Source: Clostridia bacterium
Lineage (GTDB): Bacteria; Bacillota; Clostridia; Oscillospirales; Acutalibacteraceae
Assembly: GCA_017399065.1 (NCBI GenBank)
Contig: JAFQEL010000024.1
Location: 81,474-145,473 of the forward strand
DNA length: 64,000 nucleotides
Direction of reading: 5' to 3'
Of this stretch, positions 8,930 through 18,039 are shown one piece after another (position 1 is the stretch's first letter; each line of letters opens with the position of its first letter). The translations under genes and the position numbers were made by a program. Below the pieces are notes generated by a model that did no database searches, was not told where the DNA came from, and saw only the letters and a program-made list of their open reading frames with translations.

Positions 8930-9412
8930 TTATTCCTCCATCACTACCGTTACTTCCGGCGTAATTAAAAACTCATCTTCAACAAATTTTATGATATCAT
9001 AAGTATCAACGTTATCCTTTAACTCTATACTGATCTTTTCAATAGCAATATCATATTCATCGCTTACGTTAACCAACACTTGTATTTCAGAGTTATATAT
9101 GCCTTTTTCTTCTGTGTAAGCTTTAATTTTTGCTGTTATTTCATTTTCAAGCACAGAAATCGCTTCATTTTCAACTTCTTTTTTTAATTTACCGTCATCT
9201 ATCCATTCACTGATACCCTCCAAATAAATATCATCCGATTTATACACATCAGCATTGACCAAAGGAACGATAAAACACAAAAGCATAAAAAGCGAAGTAA
9301 CAGTTTTAACCGATTTTTCTATATTTCCTGACGGCGAAACAAAAGTTATAACTGCCGCGATTACCGATGCCGCTGTAACGGACAATGCCCATGATTTTAA
9401 TATATCCATCAT
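8930..9412 (-). CDS. spoIIIAF: Stage III sporulation protein AF
   Basis: A 160-residue protein with two N-terminal membrane helices (about residues 5-25 and 35-53, WALSVTAASVIAAVITFV and SLFMLLCFIVPLV) and an extracytoplasmic ring-building-like domain ending in VEDEFLITPEVTVV. Component of the SpoIIIA mother-cell to forespore complex. Its first codon overlaps the spoIIIAE stop by one base. Confidence 0.92.
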   Translation of the reverse strand: MMDILKSWALSVTAASVIAAVITFVSPSGNIEKSVKTVTSLFMLLCFIVPLVNADVYKSDDIYLEGISEWIDDGKLKKEVENEAISVLENEITAKIKAYTEEKGIYNSEIQVLVNVSDEYDIAIEKISIELKDNVDTYDIIKFVEDEFLITPEVTVVMEE

Positions 9413-10542
9413 TATACGCCTTTAATAACCATCAATAATCCTATACTGAGCACAAAAGTTAAAGTAATCAAAAGCAGCAAAACACCAAGCAGTGACACCG
9501 CTGAAGCACATGAAGCCAACATTACCGATATACCTTTCAGAGAAAAAATATCTGCCAGTACTTCAAGTAAATTAAGAGCCAGAACCCAACATATACATTC
9601 TGCCAATACAGGCAAATTTGTTACAGCTATTACTGCAACTGCAAATACGGCAACCGTATTTTTAACAATCGACATAGTTCCGATTATTGAGAGATATGCA
9701 TCACTGACAGCACCTCCGATAACAGGAATAATATTTCCTATTAAAAATCTTATTCCTCTGACCGCTACTCCGTCTGCCGAATTTGCAAGCATCCCTTTTA
9801 CAGAAAGAAGAGTAATAAAAATTGTAGCAACCGCACTTATTAAAAACATTGCGAATTTTTTAATGAACAAAATCAACTTTTCAAAATGCATCGACTCATT
9901 AACTGATGTTATAATACTGAGAGAAAGGATTATTTGTATCAAAGGTCGGATAAATTTATCAGCAATCTGCGTCACGCCTTGCGCTGCAGCAAAGCACAAG
10001 GAATTATAACTCAACGCCAACACAGGGTTACCGCTTACACTCAGTACAGCAACCAAGACGGGTATCAATACAAGCATAAAATCCGAAGATAACCTTATTG
10101 CCGAAATAACCCGTGTAATATAACTGCTCAAAGGTAAAATAACATTCAAAGCAACACACAAAACTCCGAATGCAGTTACAATTTTAAGGATCTTCGCATC
10201 GTGGCTTATAAATTGAGATGCAATACTTATTGCAATAATAATTGCCGCAACAGTGAACGATACTTTAAGTGCGCCCTGATAATTTCCCGATACAACTTCA
10301 AATAACAAATCAAAAACCTTATGTGGAGATGCAGACAAAAAGGATTCATAATCAAAATCGTCAATACCGAGCTTATTTAGTAAATTCTTTTGTTCTTTAT
10401 TAAGACTGTCGATCAGTTCCTCTGCTCCGCTGGCTTTTATCTGCTCATCAAAATAATCAGGATTCTGCGCTGAAGTATAAAAAGAAAATAACCCCAAAGC
10501 AATTATTACGAATATACAAAAGGAGTATTTTTTTATAATCAT
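9412..10542 (-). CDS. spoIIIAE: Stage III sporulation protein AE
   Basis: A 376-residue polytopic membrane protein. It has a signal-like N-terminus (IIKKYSFCIFVIIALGLFSF) and a periplasm-facing segment of about 90 residues, then about seven to eight TM helices including a conserved region around FLIGNIIPVIGGAVSDAYLS. This is the size and pattern expected for SpoIIIAE, the largest membrane component of the SpoIIIA complex. It overlaps spoIIIAD by 4 nt. Confidence 0.94.
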   Translation of the reverse strand: MIIKKYSFCIFVIIALGLFSFYTSAQNPDYFDEQIKASGAEELIDSLNKEQKNLLNKLGIDDFDYESFLSASPHKVFDLLFEVVSGNYQGALKVSFTVAAIIIAISIASQFISHDAKILKIVTAFGVLCVALNVILPLSSYITRVISAIRLSSDFMLVLIPVLVAVLSVSGNPVLALSYNSLCFAAAQGVTQIADKFIRPLIQIILSLSIITSVNESMHFEKLILFIKKFAMFLISAVATIFITLLSVKGMLANSADGVAVRGIRFLIGNIIPVIGGAVSDAYLSIIGTMSIVKNTVAVFAVAVIAVTNLPVLAECICWVLALNLLEVLADIFSLKGISVMLASCASAVSLLGVLLLLITLTFVLSIGLLMVIKGV

Positions 10543-10928
10543 TCGTTTATCAATTCCTTTGAAAACTGAAAAATCGCCTTAAGGAGCGGAACAGTCAACA
10601 GCGCAATTGCAGCTCTTCCTGTCATATCAACACAAAATGCAATTGCCCTGTTTCCCGAGTCGGCACAAATTTCAGCAACAACGTTACATGAAATTGCAAT
10701 TATCAGTGCTTTAACGATCAACAAAATATACTCATTGTTGATTTTTAGTTCGTTTGAAAAGTCCAAAAGGTCCTCGGAAATCTCAGCAAAAGATGTCGAA
10801 ACTAACATAACAATAAATACAACCGTAACAATACGTATCAATAATGAAAACTCCGGCCTGTGCTGATTCAGCAATGCTATAAAAAAACAAGCAACTACTG
10901 CAACAACCAAAACTTTTATAATACTCAT
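10539..10928 (-). CDS. spoIIIAD: Stage III sporulation protein AD
   Basis: A 129-residue protein with four predicted membrane helices (VLVVAVVACFFIALL; IRIVTVVFIVMLVS; ILLIVKALIIAISCNVVAEICAD; AIALLTVPLLKAIF). The VAEICADSGNRAIA segment is typical of SpoIIIAD. It belongs to the spoIIIA operon, 4 bp after spoIIIAC. Confidence 0.93.
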   Translation of the reverse strand: MSIIKVLVVAVVACFFIALLNQHRPEFSLLIRIVTVVFIVMLVSTSFAEISEDLLDFSNELKINNEYILLIVKALIIAISCNVVAEICADSGNRAIAFCVDMTGRAAIALLTVPLLKAIFQFSKELINE

Positions 10929-10932
10929 ACCA

Positions 10933-11127
10933 TCAGAAATCCATCAATTTTTTTAAAGCCGATATAAGATCTACCAGTTCAGGTATCAACATCATAACAA
11001 CAACTATTATTCCTGACATAGTTGTAAGCATAGCATATTCCTCACGCCCCGAACGCGTAAGCACCTGATGTAAAACCGCAACTGAAAGACCGATTGCACC
11101 TATCTTAAATATCAGAATAAATTCCAT
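10933..11127 (-). CDS. spoIIIAC: Stage III sporulation protein AC
   Basis: A 64-residue protein with two membrane helices and the conserved loop VLHQVLTRSGREEYAML between them, as in all SpoIIIAC proteins. GGAGG lies 4 nt upstream of ATG 11127. It is thought to sit in the membrane base of the SpoIIIA complex. Confidence 0.94.
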   Translation of the reverse strand: MEFILIFKIGAIGLSVAVLHQVLTRSGREEYAMLTTMSGIIVVVMMLIPELVDLISALKKLMDF

Positions 11128-11151
11128 TATTCCTCCGACAAATATGACTGT

Positions 11152-11658
11152 TTAAAGTAATATTATCAATACTGCCAACCCTATGGTGACACCGCCAACT
11201 TTACAAAGGCGAATATGCTCCGGCAGTTTTCCTTTTCTCTTTTCATAGCACTCTTCAAACTGTTTAATATATTCAACACACAATTGAGTCTGATGAAAAG
11301 AATCCGTCGTTCCGAGTTTCTCTCCGAAACTTTTTAATAATTCAGCATCACTATATTTTAAATACGATTTATGTAAAAACCGATCGATCGCATCTGACCA
11401 TAAAAACGAAAAGTCAGCTTCTTTACTGCTGTCAATTTCTTTCAAAAAGGTCAATTCTTCAAACTGTTTAAGAACAGATGCTTTTTCTATTATCGTAAAT
11501 ACAGTTTCGCTGCAATAATCTATTTCTAATGAAATGTATCTTATAAGACCGATGCAACATTCCAACAGTTTAACCCGTTTATTTGCCGCAGCCGCTGCAT
11601 AGAAACCGGTCGCCGTTATTGAAAGAGCAAGTATTATCGAACCCATAATATTTATCAT
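11152..11658 (-). CDS. spoIIIAB: Stage III sporulation protein AB
   Basis: About 168 residues from ATG 11658, or 164 from ATG 11646. The N-terminal TM helix (IMGSIILALSITATGFYAAA) is followed by a cytosolic helical domain resembling the T2SS GspF fold, then a C-terminal TM (VTIGLAVLIILL). The frame is open further upstream, but the family start aligns with these two ATGs. Either start makes the gene overlap spoIIIAA by 68-80 nt, much more than other junctions of this operon. Confidence 0.88.
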   Translation of the reverse strand: MINIMGSIILALSITATGFYAAAAANKRVKLLECCIGLIRYISLEIDYCSETVFTIIEKASVLKQFEELTFLKEIDSSKEADFSFLWSDAIDRFLHKSYLKYSDAELLKSFGEKLGTTDSFHQTQLCVEYIKQFEECYEKRKGKLPEHIRLCKVGGVTIGLAVLIILL

Positions 11659-12604
11659 ACAAATCACCAACCGAAACACATCTGTCAACCTTACTCGGGT
11701 CGTCTTTTCCTTTTAGAAATATAACTGTAGAAAAAGCTCCGCTTTTCAAAAGCCTGACGATCTGTTTTCTGTTCAGCAGCTCTTTTTCGCTTGATGCGTG
11801 AACACTGAGAAAAAAATCAACACCCGAGTTTAATCCTGCTTCGATGGCAACAGCCTCTTCGTCATTTCCGATTTCATCAAGCACAATTTTTTGAGGAGAC
11901 ATAGACCGTAACGCAATCATAACTCCTTCACCTTTTGAATAGCCTGAAATAACATCACTGCTTATACCGATATCATTCTGCGGTACTCCGCCGTTACATG
12001 CCGCGATTTCTTCTCGCTCATCAATTATTACTGTCTTCATATATCCGCCTTGAGCAGAAGATAGTATTCTTGCAAGATCTCTGAGAACCGTAGTCTTTCC
12101 GCTTGACGGTGATCCTGCTATCAAAGTACTTCCGGGTGAAACGCCTTTGATATACTCATAGATATCATTTGCAATCCCTTTAAACTGTCTGCTTATCCTT
12201 ATATTGATTGATGAAATATCTCTAACTGCATTAACTTCACCGTTAAAACTAACAGCGGTTCCTGCTAAGCCGGCCCTGTGCCCGCCGTTTACGGTAACAT
12301 AACCTCTGCATATGCTGTTCTGATGCGTATGAACCGAATAACTGCAAAGCGATTTAAAGCATTCTTCAATATCGTTAATTGATGCTTTTATTACATTCTC
12401 AGTTAAAATATAGCTTTCTTTACCGTTTTCGCTTATAAAAACATCACCGAATAAACCGCTTATCATAACAGGGCGACCGCATCTGAGGCGAATTTCGCTC
12501 GCTTTCGATTTAATATTGTCAGGCAATTTTAACAATGCTCTTCTGATTCGTACACCGGTACACCGCGCGGCAGATTCGAATCTTCTGATGCTGTCTTCAT
12601 TCAT
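11579..12604 (-). CDS. spoIIIAA: Stage III sporulation protein AA (secretion-type ATPase)
   Basis: A 341-residue ATPase resembling type II/IV secretion ATPases, the predicted cytosolic motor of the SpoIIIA complex. Walker A GSPSSGKT (about residue 165), Walker B VIIDEREEIA and an IVLDEIGNDEEA segment are clear. The C-terminus carries a tail of about 25 residues ending in CSGCGK, encoded within the overlap with spoIIIAB, beyond the usual DLYDKY end. First gene of the operon. In B. subtilis the operon is sigma-E dependent, but I could not confidently place a sigma-E promoter upstream. Confidence 0.93.
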   Translation of the reverse strand: MNEDSIRRFESAARCTGVRIRRALLKLPDNIKSKASEIRLRCGRPVMISGLFGDVFISENGKESYILTENVIKASINDIEECFKSLCSYSVHTHQNSICRGYVTVNGGHRAGLAGTAVSFNGEVNAVRDISSINIRISRQFKGIANDIYEYIKGVSPGSTLIAGSPSSGKTTVLRDLARILSSAQGGYMKTVIIDEREEIAACNGGVPQNDIGISSDVISGYSKGEGVMIALRSMSPQKIVLDEIGNDEEAVAIEAGLNSGVDFFLSVHASSEKELLNRKQIVRLLKSGAFSTVIFLKGKDDPSKVDRCVSVGDLYDKYYGFDNTCSFNNGDRFLCSGCGK

Positions 12605-12716
12605 TTTTTCATTTCCTTCCTTTCGTTACTAACATATTTTATGTACTCTTGTCCCGATTTAGAACAATAATATCGGTTTAAAGAATAGTTACACTTTCTT
12701 CTGCACAATATAACAG

Positions 12717-12745
12717 TTGAAAAAATTATTAAATTATGTTATTAT
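12717..12745 (+). promoter_or_regulatory. Sigma-A type promoter of the first yfhO gene
   Basis: TTGAAA (12717-12722), a 17-nt spacer and TATTAT (12740-12745) lie 32 bp before the GTG start. The 173-bp divergent region also carries the upstream side of the spoIIIA operon. Confidence 0.6.
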
Positions 12746-12777
12746 ACTTTAAATAAATTAAGGAGTGTATTAAGGAA

Positions 12778-15582
12778 GTGAAAAAGAACAAATTTATTCA
12801 GACGGTTCTTGATAATAAGTTTTCGTTACTTGCCTTCGGAGCGTCTGCGTTTGTAATGGTAATAGTTTACTATTGCTTTAATGTAATACCGTTCGGTGAT
12901 TATACTGTTCTCAGAATGGATCTTTACCATCAGTACGGTCCCCTTTTTGCTGAACTTTACGATAGGATTACACAGGGTGAAAGTCTTGTTTACTCATGGA
13001 ATTCAGGCTTAGGCTCAAGTTTTCTCGGGAATTTCAGCAATTATCTTGCAAGTCCGCTTGCAATAGTTATGCTGCTTTTAGGTCATAAAAATATGCCTGA
13101 GGCAATCGCTGTTATGGTACTGCTCAAAGCCGCTTTTGCAAGTGCATTCTTTTCATATTATCTCCGCAAAAATACAGGCAAAAACGATTTCAGCATCTCT
13201 GCATTCGGTGTTCTGTATTCTTTCTGCGGCTTCTTTATCGCCTATTATTGGAATATAATGTGGATCGATGCAATGGCTGTCTTTCCCCTTGTAATGTACG
13301 GAATAGAGCAGATTATCAAGAACGGCAAATTCAGAACGTATCTTTTCTCTCTTGCCGTAGTTATGCTTTCAAACTATTATATGGCATATATAATCTGCAT
13401 CTTCTCTGTCATATATTTCATCGCAATTTATTTCACTAATTATTCTTTTACTGATAAATTTAATGTTACGAAATATATTGATGATGACGGCAATGAGGTC
13501 AAGGGTCCGAAAAATAAAAACATTTTAAAAGCATTGAAAAACTCCCGCTTTTTCAATGCGGGCATACGCTTTGCAGGTGCATCGGTTGCGGCTGCCGGAA
13601 TAGCTGCCGTGCTTCTGTTACCGCTGTTCTTTATACTTCAGAATTCATCCGCTACTTCCGGTACCTTCCCTTCAGAAGCTAAAACTTATTTTAAAATATT
13701 TGATTTTATAGCAAACCATCTTAATTCCGTTGATCCGACCATACGTAGCAGCGGTGAAGATGTATTGCCGAATGTTTATTGCGGTGTTATCTCTGCAATG
13801 CTTGCACCGCTTTATCTATATTCCAAACACTATACGAAGCGCGAAAAAACAGGTTATGTTGCACTTTTAGGCTTACTGTTTATCAGCTTTAATCTTAATA
13901 TGCTCAACTATATCTGGCACGGTTTCCACTTCCCGAACGATCTGCCTTACAGACTTTCATATATCTATTCTTTTATTCTTCTTGTAATGGCTTATAAAGC
14001 CCTCGTTCATATCAAAGACTATACCCCAAAAATGCTTCTTACCGTCGGTGTTGCCGCGCTTGCCTTTATTATCGTTACGCAGAAGATCGGTTCTAAAAAC
14101 GTAACGGAAGAAACTGTAATTATCTCAATAATTTTCGTGGTGTTATATACTTTGGTGATGATTATGATGAACAGCGGAAAGTATCAGACAAGTGCATTGG
14201 CATTATTGCTTTTCTGCTGTGTCGTATCAGAATCTGCTATAGGCAATACGTCACATTATGTAATGCAGCAACAGAAGTCTTACTATACCGACGACTACGA
14301 TAAGTTTGTCACAATGAAGCGTAAGCTTGACGAAAAAGAAAATGGCGAGTTTTACCGTATGGAGCTTACCGACCTGCGCACACGGATGGATCCTTCCTGG
14401 TACGATTACAATGGTGTATCCATTTTTTCTTCTATGGCTTATGAGTCAACGTCCAATCTCATTAATTATCTCGGTGTTGACGGTAACTTTATCAACAGCT
14501 ACACCTACAACGGATTCCAGACACCCGTTTTCAATATGATGATGTCACTAAAATATATTGTTGACAATACAGCTACTACACCCAAACCAACAGAGGATCT
14601 GTTCACCTATTCACATCAGGTCGGCAAATTTACCGCATACGAAAACAATTACCACCTGAATATAGGATATTGTGTAGATAAATCTATACTCGGCTGGGAT
14701 TACTCAAATGAAAATCCTTTTATCGTCCAGAACGATTATTTTGAACGATCAACAGGTATCAAAGAAGTATTTACACAGCTTCCCGTCAGCTACTTTGATT
14801 ACGATAATATTAACGAATTTACATCCGGCTATGACAACGGCGAATTGACTTTCTTCCGTACAGTCAGTGATGCAGACGCAAGCTTTACCGCATGTTACGA
14901 AATAACCGAAAGTAAAAACTATTACCTCTTTGTTGAATCAAGTAATGTCGAAGACGTCTCAATTTCTTACGCAGATACTGTGTACGACCACAATTTCGAT
15001 TCAGAGCATATCGTAAGCATAGGCTATGTGGAAGCAGGCGAAACCGTATATGTCAATGTTCCGATAAGCTCAGGTAATTCCGGATATATTGACGTTTATC
15101 TTGCAGGTCTTAACGATAAGAGCTTTGTTGACGGTTACAGAAAGCTTCAAGCTGAACAGATTGAAATAGAGTCATTTGAAGAAACACATATTAAAGGCAC
15201 AGTAACAGCGCTTGATGATTCTGTTTTCTATACCTCAATCCCCTATGATGAGAGTTGGCAGATATTTGTAGACGGCATGCGTGTAAGCATCGAAGAAATG
15301 AAGGAATGCAAGCTCGGTAACGGTCTGATAGGCTTCTATCTCACCGAAGGTAAGCATGATATCGAGCTGAAATACAAAGCACGCGGCCTTACTCCGGGTA
15401 TAATAATTTCCGTTGTAACCGTTACCTTATTGGCGTTATTCTTTATAATCTTACGAAAGAAAAAACCGTTTGCGTCTGTTCTCAGCGGATATTCCGATTC
15501 TGTAAGCGTTCATTATATAACCATTAGGGAAAATTCCGACAATTCTGCCGAAAACAACACAGCAAACACACAAAATGAATAA
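12778..15582 (+). CDS. YfhO-family membrane protein (predicted GT-C glycosyltransferase)
   Basis: A 934-residue polytopic membrane protein of the YfhO/DUF2029-like GT-C class. The first TM is followed by an extracytoplasmic loop with DLYHQYGPLFAELYDRI and YSWNSGLGSSF, which carry the acidic and aromatic residues conserved in YfhO. About a dozen helices occupy the first 490 residues. A roughly 350-residue extracytoplasmic domain with Y-x-E-S-W-x-(V/I)-x-VDG-type ending and a final TM helix near 865-890 follow. B. subtilis YfhO is implicated in lipoteichoic acid glycosylation; the substrate here is unknown. The GTG start has AGGAG 12 nt upstream. Confidence 0.85.
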   Translation: MKKNKFIQTVLDNKFSLLAFGASAFVMVIVYYCFNVIPFGDYTVLRMDLYHQYGPLFAELYDRITQGESLVYSWNSGLGSSFLGNFSNYLASPLAIVMLLLGHKNMPEAIAVMVLLKAAFASAFFSYYLRKNTGKNDFSISAFGVLYSFCGFFIAYYWNIMWIDAMAVFPLVMYGIEQIIKNGKFRTYLFSLAVVMLSNYYMAYIICIFSVIYFIAIYFTNYSFTDKFNVTKYIDDDGNEVKGPKNKNILKALKNSRFFNAGIRFAGASVAAAGIAAVLLLPLFFILQNSSATSGTFPSEAKTYFKIFDFIANHLNSVDPTIRSSGEDVLPNVYCGVISAMLAPLYLYSKHYTKREKTGYVALLGLLFISFNLNMLNYIWHGFHFPNDLPYRLSYIYSFILLVMAYKALVHIKDYTPKMLLTVGVAALAFIIVTQKIGSKNVTEETVIISIIFVVLYTLVMIMMNSGKYQTSALALLLFCCVVSESAIGNTSHYVMQQQKSYYTDDYDKFVTMKRKLDEKENGEFYRMELTDLRTRMDPSWYDYNGVSIFSSMAYESTSNLINYLGVDGNFINSYTYNGFQTPVFNMMMSLKYIVDNTATTPKPTEDLFTYSHQVGKFTAYENNYHLNIGYCVDKSILGWDYSNENPFIVQNDYFERSTGIKEVFTQLPVSYFDYDNINEFTSGYDNGELTFFRTVSDADASFTACYEITESKNYYLFVESSNVEDVSISYADTVYDHNFDSEHIVSIGYVEAGETVYVNVPISSGNSGYIDVYLAGLNDKSFVDGYRKLQAEQIEIESFEETHIKGTVTALDDSVFYTSIPYDESWQIFVDGMRVSIEEMKECKLGNGLIGFYLTEGKHDIELKYKARGLTPGIIISVVTVTLLALFFIILRKKKPFASVLSGYSDSVSVHYITIRENSDNSAENNTANTQNE

Positions 15583-15614
15583 TAAGCACGAAATACAGTA
15601 ATATTAAATACGCA

Positions 15615-15649
15615 AAAACAACCGCAGACTCTGTATCTGCGGTTGTTTT
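15615..15649 (+). terminator. Terminator-like hairpin between the two yfhO genes
   Basis: Perfect 14-bp inverted repeat AAAACAACCGCAGA (15615-15628) / TCTGCGGTTGTTTT (15636-15649) with a 7-nt loop and a T tract in the 3' arm. It ends 12 bp before the next ATG, so it would also attenuate readthrough into the second gene. Confidence 0.75.
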
Positions 15650-15661
15650 AGAGGTAAAATT

Positions 15662-17992
15662 ATGAACCTTCCAATGAAAAAACATTTCAATTATTATTAC
15701 CTTATTTTTTCATCATTTCTTATTATTGGTTGTGCAACCATACCGATTATGCTGATTAATAACGGTAGCTTTTACTTAGTCGGCGACTATATGACGCAAC
15801 AGATCCCGTTTGTCAAAGAATGCAGACGAATGCTGTTAAGCGGTTCTCCCTTTTGGAGCTGGAACACATTTCTCGGTTCGAACTTTTTAGGTACTTATTC
15901 ATTTTATAATTATTGCAGCCCTTTTTTCTGGCCTTTATTCCTGGTTCCGGAAAAGTTTATACCTGCGGGTATGGGCGTTATGTTCATTATTAAACACATT
16001 GTAGCTGCTGTTACATCGTATACATATCTGAAAAAGCATATTAATACTCCTCACTTGTGTTTTATCGGTGCATTACTGTATGCATTTTCATCATTCTCAA
16101 TGGATGCCAGCTTCTTTTACCATTTCATAGACGTAATAGCTGTATTTCCTCTTATTTTATATTGCACCGACTTAGTTCTTGAAAAAAAGAAACAGGCATT
16201 TCTGTCACTGGCAGTACTGTTAAATGCATGTATAAACTATTACTTTTTCGTCGGAACAAGCGTAGTATTCATTTTTTATCTTTTCTTCAGAATTAAATTC
16301 AGTGATAATCAATACGGACTCAAAGACGGTATCAGGTGTATTGTGTTTTATGCAATAGGCGGTTTATGCTCAATGTTCATCCTTCTGCCTTCTGCATTAA
16401 GCCTGCTGGAAACCAATAAAGCAACCTCAAGCTTCTTCAACTCATTACTCAGAGGTTTGGGAAACATTCCTCAGATAATAAAACTGCTCAAAGGTATAAT
16501 ATTGCCCAGTGAAGGTATTATGGGCTCAGCAACAGGTTTCCAATACTCAGTCTTCAATTCAAACAATGCCTTTCTTCCTTTTTTAGGTGCCGTATTCATT
16601 TTTATATCTTTGAGGAAAAAGCCAAAGAATTGGTACGGCAAGCTCTTCAGATTTTTGTTTTTTCTTACCCTTGTCCCTTACGGCAACGGTATATTCAGTC
16701 TTTTTACAAATATGAGTTATACCCGATGGTGGTATGCTTTCGTATTGTTCGAAGTTTTTATAAGCATAAAAACATTAGAAGATTTTTATGAGAATAAAGA
16801 AGCTTTATTGCCTGAATTTAAAACAAGCATAAAAAAAATTTCCGTAATATCTGCAGTGGTTTTAGGTGCACCGTTGATAGTTAAAATTTTTTCCGCTTAT
16901 CTGCTGAAAGATTTTTTACTTAACATTTTACCTCAGGCTGCAGTAAATTATCTTTACAACACAAATCTTGCAGAAAAATTCACCACTGATGATTTGCGTT
17001 ATGCAATTATACTTTTATTAATGATTGCCGTAAATTATATACCTTTGTATATATCTGTTAAGAAAAAATGGATATATTGCTCAAAAAAATCCGTCACAGC
17101 AGTATTTTTGATTTGCTTATCAACATATTCGATTTATCTGTTAAATGAAACTGACATAACAGATACGAAATATGAAAGCAATTATCTTGGCAGCGATACT
17201 TCTGTCAGCGAGGATTTATCATATAACTATAGAACGCATTATTCTTATAGTCTCGCTAACTATCCGATGGTATCCAATCAACCGGGTGTATCGATTTTCC
17301 ACAGCTTTAAATCTAAGGCAACAACTGCTTTTTGCAATCTTGTCGGATTTGATAACACACTTCACGCAACATCCAATGCTCATTTCGATACACCGGCAAT
17401 ACAATCCGTGCTCAGTATCAAATATACTGTTGACAAAAACGGTACTGAAAAGGAAGCACCTTGCTATTCACCTTTCGGATATGTATATGAATACTATGTA
17501 TCCGATGACAGCTGTGATTACACCACGGATATCCAAGAGAATAATAAACGGATTGAGTTAATGACAACCGCTTGCTTTGTCGACAAGGAAACACAAGCAA
17601 AAATTCAAGACGTTGCCCTCCCCTTAACAAACAGCAATCAAATAAATATTGCCGAAGCGTGCAAAAAGAATACTGCTTCTGCCGTTAGCAACTTCAATAT
17701 GACTCCTAACGGCTTCAATGCACAGTCCGACTATACAAATGATAAACTCGTATATTTCAGTGTGCCGCATGACCGAGGCTGGAAAGCATATATAAACAGT
17801 AAAGAAACCGAAATCCTAACACTGAACGGCGGTATGATGGGAATAATCGTACCGGCAGGACATTCAGAGATAGAATTCAGATTCACTACTCCCGGTCTCT
17901 TTGAAGGTATAATTATAAGCATCTTCTCACTGCTTATATTGCTTATAGTATCATTAGTATATCGAAGGAAATATAATACTGTGAATAACTGA
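15662..17992 (+). CDS. Second YfhO-family membrane protein
   Basis: A 776-residue polytopic membrane protein with the same architecture as the gene upstream. TM1 is followed by VGDYMTQQIPFVKECRRML and FWSWNTFLGSNFLG, matching the YfhO loop. About 12 TM helices, a shorter extracytoplasmic domain ending in FSVPHDRGWKAYINSK and a last TM helix follow. It probably arose by duplication but is strongly diverged. GAGG lies 9 nt before ATG. Substrate and pathway are not evident from neighbours. Confidence 0.82.
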   Translation: MNLPMKKHFNYYYLIFSSFLIIGCATIPIMLINNGSFYLVGDYMTQQIPFVKECRRMLLSGSPFWSWNTFLGSNFLGTYSFYNYCSPFFWPLFLVPEKFIPAGMGVMFIIKHIVAAVTSYTYLKKHINTPHLCFIGALLYAFSSFSMDASFFYHFIDVIAVFPLILYCTDLVLEKKKQAFLSLAVLLNACINYYFFVGTSVVFIFYLFFRIKFSDNQYGLKDGIRCIVFYAIGGLCSMFILLPSALSLLETNKATSSFFNSLLRGLGNIPQIIKLLKGIILPSEGIMGSATGFQYSVFNSNNAFLPFLGAVFIFISLRKKPKNWYGKLFRFLFFLTLVPYGNGIFSLFTNMSYTRWWYAFVLFEVFISIKTLEDFYENKEALLPEFKTSIKKISVISAVVLGAPLIVKIFSAYLLKDFLLNILPQAAVNYLYNTNLAEKFTTDDLRYAIILLLMIAVNYIPLYISVKKKWIYCSKKSVTAVFLICLSTYSIYLLNETDITDTKYESNYLGSDTSVSEDLSYNYRTHYSYSLANYPMVSNQPGVSIFHSFKSKATTAFCNLVGFDNTLHATSNAHFDTPAIQSVLSIKYTVDKNGTEKEAPCYSPFGYVYEYYVSDDSCDYTTDIQENNKRIELMTTACFVDKETQAKIQDVALPLTNSNQINIAEACKKNTASAVSNFNMTPNGFNAQSDYTNDKLVYFSVPHDRGWKAYINSKETEILTLNGGMMGIIVPAGHSEIEFRFTTPGLFEGIIISIFSLLILLIVSLVYRRKYNTVNN

Positions 17993-17993
17993 A

Positions 17994-18035
17994 TAAACGC
18001 GGCTGTAAAAACTAAAGTTTTTACAGCCGCGTTTA
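17994..18035. terminator. Bidirectional terminator between yfhO2 and the TIR-LRR gene
   Basis: Perfect 20-bp inverted repeat TAAACGCGGCTGTAAAAACT / AGTTTTTACAGCCGCGTTTA around a 2-nt centre. It separates two convergent genes, with stops at 17992 and 18040. Confidence 0.88.
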
Positions 18036-18039
18036 AAAT

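Noticed and set aside
12605..12716. Sigma-E promoter for the spoIIIA operon
   Set aside because: A CATAAAAT box resembling a sigma-E -10 is present about 40 bp before the ATG, but no matching -35 at the right distance could be found, so it is not listed as a feature.
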